Of a DNA stretch of 64,000 nt, positions 43,539 through 59,300 are shown piece by piece. The translations under genes were made by a program, and so were the position numbers. Below the pieces are notes generated by a model. It saw only the letters and a program-made list of their open reading frames with translations, was not told the origin of the DNA and made no database searches. Origin of the DNA: Eukaryota sp. TZLM1-RC. Taxonomy: Eukaryota; Metamonada: BaSk clade. How positions within the stretch are numbered: position 1 is the stretch's first letter; the number at the start of each line of letters is the position of its first letter. The DNA lies in NCBI GenBank assembly GCA_040285825.1, contig JAUPSS010000007.1, forward strand, positions 1,583,475 through 1,647,474, written 5' to 3'.

Positions 43539-44330
43539 TAGTGCTTATTTGATCAATGTATACATTTCATCCATACCTAAAACTGTGTACATCGTATTCA
43601 TACTGAAAGATCCTCTATTGATAATATGCATCGAATGGCTATAGACAATCTGAAGTTTTCATTTTAGATGACCCATTGTAGATCATGTCTGCATGACAGT
43701 CATTTTGAATCGCTCAATTTTCAAACTGTTAAAGATATTATTCTTTTTGTAAACATTAGTACAGTGATAAATCAAGTTTCAAATTGAAATGCAATATCAT
43801 TATGAGCATGTTTCAGATACATGAAAGACCATATGTTTGCTGTCATGATCATTTGATGTTTGCAAATGGTCAAATCTTTCTGAAAGACTTTATGATGGTC
43901 TTTGATTAGGTCAAGCATATTGCAAGACATTTATGAGCTTTATCATGAATAGTGTCATGATCACTGATGTGATTATGAGTCATCTAAAAGAAAATTAAAT
44001 GACGAGTAAAAATGACTGTCAGTGAAAACTTTTATTATGATAAGTCTTCATCAAGAAAAGTTTACAAAATGTCACAGACATGAAGAAACGATATCAAATG
44101 ATGCATGAAATACAATATGAGTAGTCAAAAAGGTATGAATTTTCAAATCAGAAATGCTGTATATGCACAGATGATGAGATCACAAAAATGAGTACAACGC
44201 TGAAAACATCGAAATGATAGCATGATCATGTGATATCTACCCTTATGCCCGCATGGAAATCAGGAGTAAGCTGTTACATGTGTTTGAATGTTACAGCGAT
44301 CTCTGATCCCAATTAGTCAGGGAGCATAGC
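43539..44330. repeat. Highly diverged satellite mosaic
   Basis: About 790 bp that resembles B1 only in scattered pieces: AACTTTTATTATGATA, GTCTTCATCAAGAAAAG, GTGATATCTACCCTTATGCCC. It also holds a satellite A-like GGTCAAATCTTTC. Flanking satellite B units are nearly identical to each other, so this monomer has escaped homogenisation. Normal B1 sequence resumes at about 44331. Confidence 0.65.
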
Positions 44331-47300
44331 GGAAATGAAAAAAACCCATGAAGGTTGCTCAGGTTGGAAGATCAGATTTGGGTCTGGTTTCAAACTTCAG
44401 ATTTTCCAATTTTGACATTGGAATTTTACCAACCCATAATGCAATTAATTTTTGGTTTTGCTTTCCTGTTTTCTGCATGTGTTTGTATATGGCAACGGTA
44501 ACGCTAATTTCTGTACGATTATCATTCTTTTTGATTAGATTAGTATTTCTTTCAAAATTTGAGCTTTATGCATCATTAAAACCAATGTTCATGTCATTGA
44601 TCTGATTTAAATTCTTTTGTTGATAATCCTTTTTGCAATTGTTGTGACAATTTATACATGGTTATCTTGCCTTTAAAAAAATCGAAACGAATGGCGCAAT
44701 TTTACAGGAGAAGTTTTCAATTTATGAATAGCACCACTGGTTTTTGATCACATTTTTGGTGTAAAAAAACATTGTTGCGTGAACTTTTACATTGATAAAG
44801 AAAAATTATTTTACTTTTGTTATTTGACAGAAACAAAAAATAAATTTTTAAAAAATTTACAGTTTCACTTTCATTTTGAATGTATTCTAAAAACAGATAT
44901 CATTTGTTTGACTTGAATCAAAAAGGTGATCGTTTGTAAAAGGCAACGGTAACGCTATTTCTGCACGATTATCATTCTTTTGATTAGGTCAGTATCTTTT
45001 CAAAATTTATGAGCTTTATGCATCATTAAAACCAATGTTCATGTCATTCATTTGATTTGAATTCCTTTGTTGATAATCTTTTTACAACATTTGCGACAAT
45101 TTATACATGGTTATCTTGCCTTTGAAAAATGGAAACGAATGGCGCATTTACATGAGAAGTTTTCAAGTTTATAAATACAGCATGTGTTCTTGATCACATT
45201 TTGGTGTAAAAAAACATTGTTGCGTGAACTTTTACATTGATAAAGAAAAATTATTTTACTTTTGTTATTTGACAGAAACAAAAATAAATTCCAAAAAAAT
45301 TTACAGTTTCACTTTCATTTTGAATGTATTCTAGAAACAGATATCGTTTGTTTGATTTGAATCAAAAAGGTGATCGTTTGTATATGGCAACGGTAACGCT
45401 ATTTTCTGCACGATTATCATTCTTTTGATTAGGTCAGTATCTTTTCAAAATTTAAGAGCTTTATACATCATTAAAACCAATGTTCATGTCATTCATTTGA
45501 TTTGAATTCCTTTGTTGATAATCTTTTTACAACATTTGCGACAGTTTATACATGGTTATCTTGCCTTTGAAAAATGGAAACGAATGGCGCATTTTACAAG
45601 AGAAGTTTTCAAGTTTATAAATACAGCATGTGTTCTTGATCACATTTTTGGTGTAAAAAAACATTGTTGCGTGAACTTTTACATTGATAAAGAAGTTTTT
45701 CTTTTTTTTATTAAACATAAATAAAAAATAAATTCAAAATTTCATAAATTCAACAAACACTTTTATTGCAAAATCAGTACACGAAATCAGATGCTCTATT
45801 GATCAAAAATACTGCACCAAAAAAGCTAAAACAATTTGGCATAGTTTTCATTTGAAATCCCCATTTCTTATATGACAAAAAGACTCCACACTTGACATTA
45901 AATCTTTGAATTGTAATATCCGTATGAGTGTTTAAAACGCTGTTGAATGTTATTGTGTTTTCACACTTTCTGTGGAAACATGCTTATGCACAAGTGATAC
46001 AAGGCAGGTTTGATACATGAAGAAATGATTTATGTATTCTGTTTCAATGGCAATCTTGAAAACAATAGTGTTGGCAGAAAAGATGATGTATGTACTGAAA
46101 AGAATACTGTCCAGGAAAACTTTATTACGATAGAGTCTTCATCAAGAAGAAAGTACAACGGTGAAGACATCAAGCCAATCCATGAACAATTGAGATCAAA
46201 AGAGTGATTGAGTCAAACGAAACACTTACAATAACCGATAGGTACAAGATTTACGGAATAGAAATCCAAAATGCGCTAGGCAAGGCTGCTGCACTGATGG
46301 CAATTGTGATGTCTACCCTTCTGCCCCCAAGAATCATGGCACTAAGAGTATAATGTGTTTGAAGTTACAGACGCATCCCAAAGTCGGAGTACGGAAATGA
46401 GAAAAAACCGCAGAAGGTTGCTCAGGTTGGAAGATCAGATTTTGGGTCTGGTTTCAAACTTCAGATTTTCCAATTTTGACATTGGAATTTTACCAACCCA
46501 TTATCCAATAGATTTTGGTTTTGCTTTCCTGTTTTCTGCATGTGTTCGTATATGGCAACGGTTACGCTAACTTCTGTACGATTATCATTTTTTTGATTAG
46601 ATTAGTATTTCTTTCAAAATTTAGAGCTTTATACATCATTAAAACCAATGTTCATGTCATTCATTTGATTTGAATTCCTGTGTTGATAATCTTTTTACAA
46701 CATTTGCGACAGTTTATACATGGTTATCTTGCCTTTGAAAAAATGGAAACGAATGGCGCATTTTACAAGAGAAGTTTTCAAGTTTATAAATACAGCATGT
46801 GTTCTTGATCACATTTTTGGTGTAAAAAAACATTGTTGCGTGAACTTTTACATTGATAAAGAAGTGTTTCTTTTTTATTAAACATAAATAAAAAAATAAA
46901 TTCAAAATTTCATAAATTCAACAAACACTTTTATTGCAAAATAAGTACACGAAATCAGATGCTCTATTGATCAAAAATACTGCACCAAAAAAGCTAAAAC
47001 AATTTGGCATAGTTTTCATTTGAAATCCCCATTTCTTATATGACAAAAAGACTCCACACTTGACATTAAATCTTTGAATTATAATATCCGTATGAGTGTT
47101 TAAAACGCTGTTGAATGTTATTGTGTTTTCACACTTTCTGTGAAACATGCTTATGCACAAGTGATACAAGGCAGGTTTGATACATGAAGAAATGATTTAT
47201 GTATTCTGTTTCAATGGCAATCTTGAAAACAATAGTGTTGGCAGAAAAGATGATGTATGTACTGAAAAGAATACTGTCCAGGAAAACTTTATTACGATAG

Positions 47301-50300
47301 AGTCTTCATCAAGAAGAAAGTACAACGGTGAAGACATCAAGCCAATCCATGAACAATTGAGATCAAAAGAGTGATTGAGTCAAACGAAACACTTACAATA
47401 ACCGATAGGTACAAGATTTACGGAATAGAAATCCAAAATGCGCTAGGCAAGGCTGCTGCACTGATGGCAATTGTGATGTCTACCCTTCTGCCCCCAAGAA
47501 TCATGGCACTAAGAGTATAATGTGTTTGAAGTTACAGACGCATCCCAAAGTCGGAGTACGGAAATGAGAAAAACCGCAGAAGGTTGCTCAGGTTGGAAGA
47601 TCAGATTTTGGGTCTGGTTTCAAACTTCAGATTTTCCAATTTTGACATTGGAATTTTACCAACCCTTAATGCAATTAATTTTGGTTTTGCTTTCCTGTTT
47701 TCTGCATGTGTTCGTATATGGCAACGGTTACGCTAACTTCTGTACGATTATCATTTTTTTGATTAGATTAGTATTTCTTTCAAAATTTTGAGCTTTATGC
47801 ATCATTGAAACCAATGTTCATGTCATTGATCTGATTTAAATTCTTTTGTTGATAATCCTTTTGCAATTGTTGTGACAATTTATACATGGTTATCTTGCCT
47901 TTAAAAAAATCGAAACGAATGGCGCAATTTACAGGAGAAGTTTTCAATTTATGAATAGCACCACTGGTTTTTGATCACATTTTTGGTGTAAAAAAACATT
48001 GTTGCGTGAACTTTTACATTGATAAAGAAAATTATTTTACTTTTGTTATTTGACAGAAACAAAAAAATAAATTTTTAAAAAATTTACAGTTTCACTTTCA
48101 TTTTGAATGTATTCTAAAAACAGATATCATTTGTTTGACTTGAATCAAAAGGTGATCGTTTGTAAAAGGCAACGGTAACGCTATTTTCTGCACGATTATC
48201 ATTCTTTTGATTAGGTCAGTATCTTTTTCAAAATTTATGAGCTTTATACATCATTAAAACCAATGTTCATGTCATTCATTTGATTTGAATTCCTTTGTTG
48301 ATAATCTTTTTACAACATTTGCGACAATTTATACATGGTTATCTTGCCTTTGAAAAAAATGGGAAACGAATGGCGCATTTTACATGAGAAGTTTTCAAGT
48401 TTATAAATACAGCATGTGTTCTTGATCACATTTTTGGTGTAGAAAAACATTGTTGCATGAACTTTTACATTGATAAAGAAAATTATTTTACTTTTGTTAT
48501 TTGACAGAAACAAAAACATAAATTCCAAAAAAATTTACAATTTCACTTTCATTTTGAATGTATTCTAGAAACAGATATCGTTTGTTTGATTTGAATCAAA
48601 AGGTGATCGTTTGTATATGGCAACGGTAACGCTATTTTCTGCACGATTATCATTCTTTTGATTAGGTCAGTATCTTTTTCAAAATTTAAGAGCTTTATAC
48701 ATCATTAAAACCAATGTTCATGTCATTCATTTGATTTGAATTCCTTTGTTGATAATCTTTTTACAACATTTGCAACAATTTATACATGGTTATCTTGCCT
48801 TTGAAAAAATGGAAACGAATGGCGCATTTTACAAGAGAAGTTTTCAAGTTTATAAATACAGCATGTGTTCTTGATCACATTTTTGGTGTAAAAAAACATT
48901 GTTGCGTGAACTTTTACATTGATAAAGAAAATTATTTTACTTTTGTTATTTGACAGAAACAAAAAAATAAATTTTTAAAAAATTTACAGTTTCACTTTCA
49001 TTTTGAATGTATTCTAGAAACAGATATCGTTTGTTTGATTTGAATCAAAAGGTGATCGTTTGTATATGGCAACGGTAACGCTATTTTCTGCACGATTATC
49101 ATTCTTTTGATTAGGTCAGTATCTTTTTCAAAATTTAAGAGCTTTATACATCATTAAAACCAATGTTCATGTCATTCATTTGATTTGAATTCCTTTGTTG
49201 ATAATCTTTTACAACATTTGCGACAGTTTATACATGGTTATCTTGCCTTTGAAAAATGGAAACGAATGGCGCATTTTACAAGAGAAGTTTTCAAGTTTAT
49301 AAATACAACATGTGTTCTTGATCACATTTTTGGTGTAAAAATACATTGTTGCATGAACTTTTACATTGATAAAGAAAATTATTTTACTTTTGTTATTTGA
49401 CAGAAACAAAAAAATAAATTCCAAAAAAAATTTACAGTTTCACTTTCATTTTGAATGTATTCTAGAAACAGATATCGTTTGTTTGATTTGAATCAAAAGG
49501 TGATCGTTTGTATATGGCAACGGTAACGCTATTTTCTGCACGATTATCATTCTTTTGATTAGGTCAGTATCTTTTTCAAAATTTAAGAGCTTTATACATC
49601 ATTAAAACCAATGTTCATGTCATTCATTTGATTTGAATTCCTGTGTTGATAATCTTTTTACAACATTTGCGACAGTTTATACATGGTTATCTTGCCTTTG
49701 AAAAAATGGAAACGAATGGCGCATTTTACAAGAGAAGTTTTCAAGTTTATAAATACAGCATGTGTTCTTGATCACATTTTTGGTGTAAAAAAACATTGTT
49801 GCGTGAACTTTTACATTGATAAAGAAAATTATTTTACTTTTGTTATTTGACAGAAACAAAAAAATAAATTCCAAAAATTTACAATTTCACTTTCATTTTG
49901 AATGTATTCTAGAAACAGATATCGTTTGTTTGATTTGAATCAAAAGGTGATCGTTTGTATATGGCAACGGTAACGCTATTTTCTGCACGATTATCATTCT
50001 TTTGATTAGGTCAGTATCTTTTTCAAAATTTAAGAGCTTTATACATCATTAAAACCAATGTTCATGTCATTCATTTGATTTGAATTCCTTTGTTGATAAT
50101 CTTTTACAACATTTGCAACAATTTATACATGGTTATCTTGCCTTTGAAAAAATGGAAACGAATGGCGCATTTTACAAGAGAAGTTTTCAAGTTTATAAAT
50201 ACAGCATGTGTTCTTGATCACATTTTTGGTGTAAAAAAACATTGTTGCGTGAACTTTTACATTGATAAAGAAAATTATTTTACTTTTGTTATTTGACAGA

Positions 50301-53300
50301 AACAAAAAAATAAATTCCAAAAAAAATTTACAGTTTCACTTTCATTTTGAATGTATTCTAGAAACAGATATCGTTTGTTTGATTTGAATCAAAAGGTGAT
50401 CGTTTGTATATGGCAACGGTAACGCTATTTTCTGCACGATTATCATTCTTTTGATTAGGTCAGTATCTTTTTCAAAATTTAAGAGCTTTATACATCATTA
50501 AAACCAATGTTCATGTCATTCATTTGATTTGAATTCCTTTGTTGATAATCTTTTACAACATTTGCGACAGTTTATACATGGTTATCTTGCCTTTGAAAAA
50601 AATGGAAACGAATGGCGCATTTTACAAGAGAAGTTTTCAAGTTTATAAATACAACATGTGTTCTTGATCACATTTTGGTGTAAAAATACATTGTTGCATG
50701 AACTTTTACATTGATAAAGAAAATTATTTTACTTTTGTTATTTGACAGAAACAAAAAATAAATTCAAAAAATTTACAGTTTCACTTTCATTTTGAATGTA
50801 TTCTAGAAACAGATATCGTTTGTTTGATTTGAATCAAAAGGTGATCGTTTGTATATGGCAACGGTAACGCTATTTTCTGCACGATTATCATTCTTTTGAT
50901 TAGGTCAGTATCTTTTTCAAAATTTAAGAGCTTTATACATCATTAAAACCAATGTTCATGTCATTCATTTGATTTGAATTCCTTTGTTGATAATCTTTTT
51001 ACAACATTTGCGACAATTTATACATGGTTATCTTGCCTTTGAAAAAATGGAAACGAATGGCGCATTTTACAAGAGAAGTTTTCAAGTTTATAAATACAGC
51101 ATGTGTTCTTGATCACATTTTTGGTGTAAAAAAACATTGTTGCGTGAACTTTTACATTGATAAAGAAGTTTTTCTTTTTTTTATTAAACATAAATAAAAA
51201 ATAAATTCAAAATTTCATAAATTCAACAAACACTTTTATTGCAAAATCAGTACACGAAACTAGATGCTCTATTGATCAAAAATACTGCACCAAAAAAGCT
51301 AAAACAATTTGGCATAGTTTTCATTTGAAATCCCCATTTCTTATATGACAAAAAGACTCCACACTTGACAATAAATCTTTGAATTGTAATATCCATATGA
51401 GTGTTTCAAACGCTGTTGAATGTTATTGTGTTTTCACACTTTCTGTGAAAACATGCTTATGCACAAGTGATACAAGGCAGGTTTGATACATGAAGAAATG
51501 ATTTATGTATTCTGTTTCAATGGCAATCTTGAAAACAATAGTGTTGGCAGAAAAGATGATGTATGTACTGAAAAGAATACTGTCCAGGAAAACTTTATTA
51601 TGATAGAGTCTTCATCAAGAAGAAAGTACAACGGTGAAGACATCAAGCCAATCCATGAACAATTGAGATCAAAAGAGTGATTGAGTCAAACGAAACACTT
51701 ACAATAACCGATAGGTACAAGATTTACGGAATAGAAATCCAAAATGCGCTAGGCAAGGCTGCTGCACTGATGGCAATTGTGATGTCTACCCTTCTGCCCC
51801 GAAGAATCATGGCACTAAGAGTATAATGTGTTTGAAGTTACAGACGCATCCCAAAGTCGGAGTACGGAAATGAAAAAAACCGCAGAAGGTTGCTCAGGTT
51901 GAAGAGGTTTCAAACTTCAGATTTTCCAATTTTGACATTGGAATTTTACCAACCCATAATGCAATTAATTTTGGTTTTGCTTTCCTGTTTTCTGCATGTG
52001 TTCGTATATGGCAACGGTTACGCTAACTTCTGTACGATTATCATTTTTTTGATTAGATTAGTATTTCTTTCAAAATTTTGAGCTTTATACATCATTAAAA
52101 CCAATGTTCATGTCATTCATTTGATTTGAATTCCTTTGTTGATAATCTTTTTACAACATTTGCGACAATTTATACATGGTTATCTTGCCTTTGAAAAAAT
52201 GGAAACGAATGGCGCATTTTACAAGAGAAGTTTTCAAGTTTATAAATACAGCATGTGTTCTTGATCACATTTTTGGTGTAAAAAAACATTGTTGCGTGAA
52301 CTTTTACATTGATAAAGAAGTTTTTCTTTTTTTTTATTAAACATAAATAAAAAATAAGTTTAAAATTTCATAAATTCAACAAACACTTTTCTTGCAAAAT
52401 CAGTACACGAAACTAGATGCTCTATTGATCAAAAATACTGCACCAAAAAAGCTAAAACAATTTGTCATAGTTTTCATTTGAAATCCCCATTTCTTATATG
52501 ACAAAAAGACTCCACACTTGACAATAAATCTTTGAATTGTAATATCCATATGAGTGTTTAAAACGCTGTTGAATGTTATTGTGTTTTCACACTTTCTGTG
52601 AAAACATGCTTATGCACAAGTGATACAAGGCAGGTTTGATACATGAAGAAATGATTTATGTATTCTGTTTCAATGGCAATCTTGAAAACAATAGTGTTGG
52701 CAGAAAAGATGATGTATGTACTGAAAAGAATACTGTCCAGGAAAACTTTATTATGATAGAGTCTTCATCAAAAAGAAAGTACAACGGTGAAGACATCAAG
52801 CCAATCCATGAACAATTGAGATCAAAAGAGTGATTGAGTCAAACGAAACACTGACAATAACCGATAGGTAAAAGATTTACGGAATAGAAATCCAAAATGC
52901 GCTAGGCAAGGCTGCTGCACTGATGGCAATCGTGATGCCTACCCTTCTGCCCCGAAGAATCATGGCACTAAGAGTATAATGTGTTTGAAGTTACAGACGC
53001 ATCCCAAAGTCGGAGTACGGAAATGAAAAAACCGCAGAAGGTTGCTCAGGTTGGAAGATCAGATTTTGGGTCTGGTTTCAAACTTCAGATTTTCCAATTT
53101 TGACATTGGAATTTTACCAACCCTTAATGCAATTAATTTTGGTTTTGCTTTCCTGTTTTCTGCATGTGTTTGTATATGGCAACGGTAACGCTAATTTCTG
53201 TACGATTATCATTCTTTTGATTAGATTAGTATTTCTTTCAAAATTTTGAGCTTTATGCATCATTGAAACCAATGTTCATGTCATTGGTCTGATTTAAATT

Positions 53301-56300
53301 CTTTGTTGATAATCCTTTTGCAATTGTTGTGACAATTTATACATGGTTATCTTGCCTTTAAAAAAATCGAAACGAATGGCGCAATTTACAGGAGAAGTTT
53401 TCAATTTATGAATAGCACCACTGGTTTTTGATCACATTTTTGGTGTAAAAAAACATTGTTGCGTGAACTTTTACATTGATAAAGAAAATTATTTTACTTT
53501 TGTTATTTGACAGAAACAAAAAATAAATTTTAAAAAATTTACAGTTTCACTTTCATTTTGAATGTATTCTAAAAACAGATATCATTTTTGACTTGAATCA
53601 AAAGGTGATCGTTTGTATATGGCAACGGTAACGCTATTTTCTGCACGATTATCATTCTTTTGATTAGGTCAGTATCTTTTTCAAAATTTATGAGCTTTAT
53701 ACATCATTAAAACCAATGTTCATGTCATTCATTTGATTTGAATTCCTTTGTTGATAATCTTTTTACAACATTTGCGACAATTTATACATGGTTATCTTGC
53801 CTTTGAAAAAATGGAAACGAATGGCGCATTTTACAAGAGAAGTTTTCAAGTTTATAAATACAGCATGTGTTCTTGATCACATTTTTGGTGTAAAAAAACA
53901 TTGTTGCGTGAACTTTTACATTGATAAAGAAGTTTTTCTTTTTTTTATTAAACATAAATAAAAAATAAGTTTAAAATTTCATAAATTCAACAAACACTTT
54001 TCTTGCAAAATCAGTACACGAAACTAGATGCTCTATTGATCAAAAATACTGCACCAAAAAAGCTAAAACAATTTGTCATAGTTTTCATTTGAAATCCCCA
54101 TTTCTTATATGACAAAAAAACTCCACACTTGACAATAAATCTTTGAATTGTAATATCCATATGAGTGTTTCAAACGCTGTTGAATGTTATTGTGTTTTCA
54201 CACTTTCTGTGAAAACATGCTTATGCACAAGTGATACAAGGCAGGTTTGATACATGAAGAAATGATTTATGTATTCTGTTTCAATGGCAATCTTGAAAAC
54301 AATAGTGTTGGCAGAAAAGATGATGTATGTACTGAAAAGAATACTGTCCAGGAAAACTTTATTATGATAGAGTCTTCATCAAAAGAAAGTACAACGGTGA
54401 AGACATCAAGCCAATCCATGAACAATTGAGATCAAAAGAGTGATTGAGTCAAACGAAACACTGACAATAACCGATAGGTAAAAGATTTACGGAATAGAAA
54501 TCCAAAATGCGCTAGGCAAGGCTGCTGCACTGATGGCAATCGTGATGCCTACCCTTCTGCCCCGAAGAATCATGGCACTAAGAGTATAATGTGTTTAAAG
54601 TTACAGACGCATCCCAAAGTCGGAGTACGGAAATGAAAAAAACCGCAGAAGGTTGCTCAGGTTGGAAGATCAGATTTTGGGTCTGGTTTCAAACTTCAGA
54701 TTTTCCAATTTTGACATTGGAATTTTACCAACCCTCAATGCAATTAATTTTGGTTTTGCTTTCCTGTTTTCTGCATGTGTTTGTATATGGCAACGGTGAC
54801 GCTAATTTCTGTACGATTATCATTCTTTTGATTAGATTAGTATTTCTTTCAAAATTTTGAGCTTTATGCATCATTGAAACCAATGTTCATGTCATTGATC
54901 TGATTTAAATTCTTTTGTTGATAATCCTTTTGCAATTGTTGTGACAATTTATACATGGTTATCTTGCCTTTAAAAAAATCGAAACGAATGGCGCAATTTA
55001 CAGGAGATGTTTTCAATTTATGAATAGCACCACTTGTTTTTGATCACATTTTTGGTGTAAAAATACATTGTTGCATGAACTTTTACATTGATAAAGAAAA
55101 TTATTTTACTTTTGTTATTTCACAGAAACAAAAAAATAAATTCCAAAAAAATTTACAATTTCACTTTCATTTTGAATGTATTCTAGAAACAGATATCGTT
55201 TGTTTGATTTGAATCAAAAGGTGATCGTTTGTATATGGCAACGGTAACGCTATTTTCTGCACGATTATCATTCTTTTGATTAGGTCAGTATCTTTTTCAA
55301 AATTTAAGAGCTTTATACATCATTAAAACCAATGTTCATGTCATTCATTTGATTTGAATTCCTTTGTTGATAATCTTTTTACAACATTTGCGACAATTTA
55401 TACATGGTTATCTTGCCTTTGAAAAATGGAAACGAATGGCGCATTTTACAAGAGAAGTTTTCAAGTTTATAAATACAGCATGTGTTCTTGATCACATTTT
55501 TGGTGTAAAAAAACATTGTTGCGTGAACTTTTACATTGATAAAGAAGTTTTTCTTTTTTTTATTAAACATAAATAAAAAATAAGTTTAAAATTTCATAAA
55601 TTCAACAAACACTTTTCTTGCAAATTCAGTACACGAAACTAGATGCTCTATTGATCAAAAATACTGCACCAAAAAGCTAAAACAATTTTTCATAGTTTTC
55701 ATTTGAAATCCCCATTTCTTATATGACAAAAAACTCCACACTTGACAATAAATCTTTGAATTGTAATATCCATATGAGTGTTTCAAACGCTGTTGAATGT
55801 TATTGTGTTTTCACAATTTCTGTGAAAACATGCTTATGCACAAGTGATACAAGGCAGGTTTGATACATGAAGAAATGATTTATGTATTCTGTTTCAATGG
55901 CAATCTTGAAAACAATAGTGTTGGCAGAAAAGATGATGTATGTACTGAAAAGAATACTGTCCAGGAAAACTTTATTATGATAGAGTCTTCATCAAAAAGA
56001 AAGTACAACGGTGAAGACATCAAGCCAATCCATGAACAATTGAGATCAAAAGAGTGATTGAGTCAAACGAAACACTGACAATAACCGATAGGTAAAAGAT
56101 TTACGGAATAGAAATCCAAAATGCGCTAGGCAAGGCTGCTGCACTGATGGCAATCGTGATGCCTACCCTTCTGCCCCGAAGAATCATGGCACTAAGAGTA
56201 TAATGTGTTTAAAGTTACAGACGCATCCCAAAGTCGGAGTACGGAAATGAAAAAAACCGCAGAAGGTTGCTCAGGTTGGAAGATCAGATTTTGGGTCTGG

Positions 56301-59300
56301 TTTCAAACTTCAGATTTTCCAATTTTGACATTGGAATTTTACCAACCCTTAATGCAATTAATTTTGGTTTTGCTTTCCTGTTTTCTGCATGTGTTTGTAT
56401 ATGGCAACGGTAACGCTAATTTCTGTACGATTATCATTCTTTTGATTAGATTAGTATTTCTTTCAAAATTTTGAGCTTTATGCATCATTGAAACCAATGT
56501 TCATGTCATTGATCTGATTTAAATTCTTTTGTTGATAATCCTTTTGCAATTGTTGTGACAATTTATACATGGTTATCTTGCCTTTAAAAAAATCGAAACG
56601 AATGGCGCAATTTACAGGAGAAGTTTTCAATTTATGAATAGCACCACTGGTTTTTGATCACATTTTTGGTGTAAAAAAACATTGTTGCGTGAACTTTTAC
56701 ATTGATAAAGAAAATTATTTTACTTTTGTTATTTGACAGAAACAAAAAAATAAATTTTTAAAAAATTTACAGTTTCACTTTCATTTTGAATGTATTCTAA
56801 AAACAGATATCATTTGTTTGACTTGAATCAAAAGGTGATCGTTTGTAAAAGGCAACGGTAACGCTATTTTCTGCACGATTATCATTCTTTTGATTAGGTC
56901 AGTATCTTTTTCAAAATTTAAGAGCTTTATACATCATTAAAACCAATGTTCATGTCATTCATTTGATTTGAATTCCTTTGTTGATAATCTTTTTACAACA
57001 TTTGCGACAATTTATACATGGTTATCTTGCCTTTGAAAAAATGGAAACGAATGGCGCATTTTACAAGAGAAGTTTTCAAGTTTATAAATACAGCATGTGT
57101 TCTTGATCACATTTTTGGTGTAAAAAAACATTGTTGCGTGAACTTTTACATTGATAAAGAAATTTTTGTTTTTTTTATTAAACATAAATAAAAAATAAGT
57201 TTAAAATTTCATAAATTCAACAAACACTTTTATTGCAAAATCAGTACACGAAACTAGATGCTCTATTGATCAAAAATACTGCACCAAAAAAGCTAAAACA
57301 ATTTGTCATAGTTTTCATTTGAAATCCCCATTTCTTATATGACAAAAAGACTCCACACTTGACAATAAATCTTTGAATTGTAATATCCATATGAGTGTTT
57401 CAAACGCTGTTGAATGTTATTGTGTTTTCACACTTTCTGTGAAAACATGCTTATGCACAAGTGATACAAGGCAGGTTTGATACATGAAGAAATGATTTAT
57501 GTATTCTGTTTCAATGGCAATCTTGAAAACAATAGTGTTGGCAGAAAAGATGATGTATGTACTGAAAAGAATACTGTCCAGGAAAACTTTATTATGATAG
57601 AGTCTTCATCAAGAAGAAAGTACAACGGTGAAGACATCAAGCCAATCCATGAACAATTGAGATCAAAAGAGTGATTGAGTCAAACGAAACACTGACAATA
57701 ACCGATAGGTAAAAGATTTACGGAATAGAAATCCAAAATGCGCTAGGCAAGGCTGCTGCACTGATGGCAATTGTGATGTCTACCCTTCTGCCCCGAAGAA
57801 TCATGGCACTAAGAGTATAATGTGTTTGAAGTTACAGACGCATCCCAAAGTCGGAGTACGGAAATGAAAAAAACCGCAGAAGGTTGCTCAGGTTGAAGGT
57901 TTCAAACTTCAGATTTTCCAATTTTGACATTGGAATTTTACCAACCCATAATGCAATTAATTTTGGTTTTGCTTTCCTGTTTTCTGCATGTGTTCGTATA
58001 TGGCAACGGTTACGCTAACTTCTGTACGATTATCATTTTTTTGATTAGATTAGTATTTCTTTCAAAATTTTGAGCTTTATACATCATTAAAACCAATGTT
58101 CATGTCATTCATTTGATTTGAATTCCTTTGTTGATAATCTTTTTACAACATTTGCGACAATTTATACATGGTTATCTTGCCTTTGAAAAAATGGAAACGA
58201 ATGGCGCATTTTACAAGAGAAGTTTTCAAGTTTATAGATACAGCATGTGTTCTTGATCACATTTTTGGTGTAAAAAAACATTGTTGCGTGAACTTTTACA
58301 TTGATAAAGAAGTTTTTCTTTTTTTTATTAAACATAAATAAAAAATAAGTTTAAAATTTCATAAATTCAACAAACACTTTTCTTGCAAAATCAGTACACG
58401 AAACTAGATGCTCTATTGATCAAAAATACTGCACCAAAAAAGCTAAAACAATTTGTCATAGTTTTCATTTGAAATCCCCATTTCTTATATGACAAAAAAA
58501 CTCCACACTTGACAATAAATCTTTGAATTGTAATATCCATATGAGTGTTTCAAACGCTGTTGAATGTTATTGTGTTTTCACACTTTCTGTGAAAACATGC
58601 TTATGCACAAGTGATACAAGGCAGGTTTGATACATGAAGAAATGATTTATGTATTCTGTTTCAATGGCAATCTTGAAAACAATAGTGTTGGCAGAAAAGA
58701 TGATGTATGTACTGAAAAGAATACTGTCCAGGAAAACTTTATTATGATAGAGTCTTCATCAAAAGAAAGTACAACGGTGAAGACATCAAGCCAATCCATG
58801 AACAATTGAGATCAAAAGAGTGATTGAGTCAAACGAAACACTGACAATAACCGATAGGTAAAAGATTTACGGAATAGAAATCCAAAATGCGCTAGGCAAG
58901 GCTGCTGCACTGATGGCAATCGTGATGCCTACCCTTCTGCCCCGAAGAATCATGGCACTAAGAGTATAATGTGTTTAAAGTTACAGACGCATCCCAAAGT
59001 CGGAGTACGGAAATGAAAAAACCGCAGAAGGTTGCTCAGGTTGGAAGATCAGATTTTGGGTCTGGTTTCAAACTTCAGATTTTCCAATTTTGACATTGGA
59101 ATTTTACCAACCCTCAATGCAATTAATTTTGGTTTTGCTTTCCTGTTTTCTGCATGTGTTTGTATATGGCAACGGTAACGCTAATTTCTGTACGATTATC
59201 ATTCTTTTGATTAGATTAGTATTTCTTTCAAAATTTTGAGCTTTATGCATCATTGAAACCAATGTTCATGTCATTGATCTGATTTAAATTCTTTTGTTGA

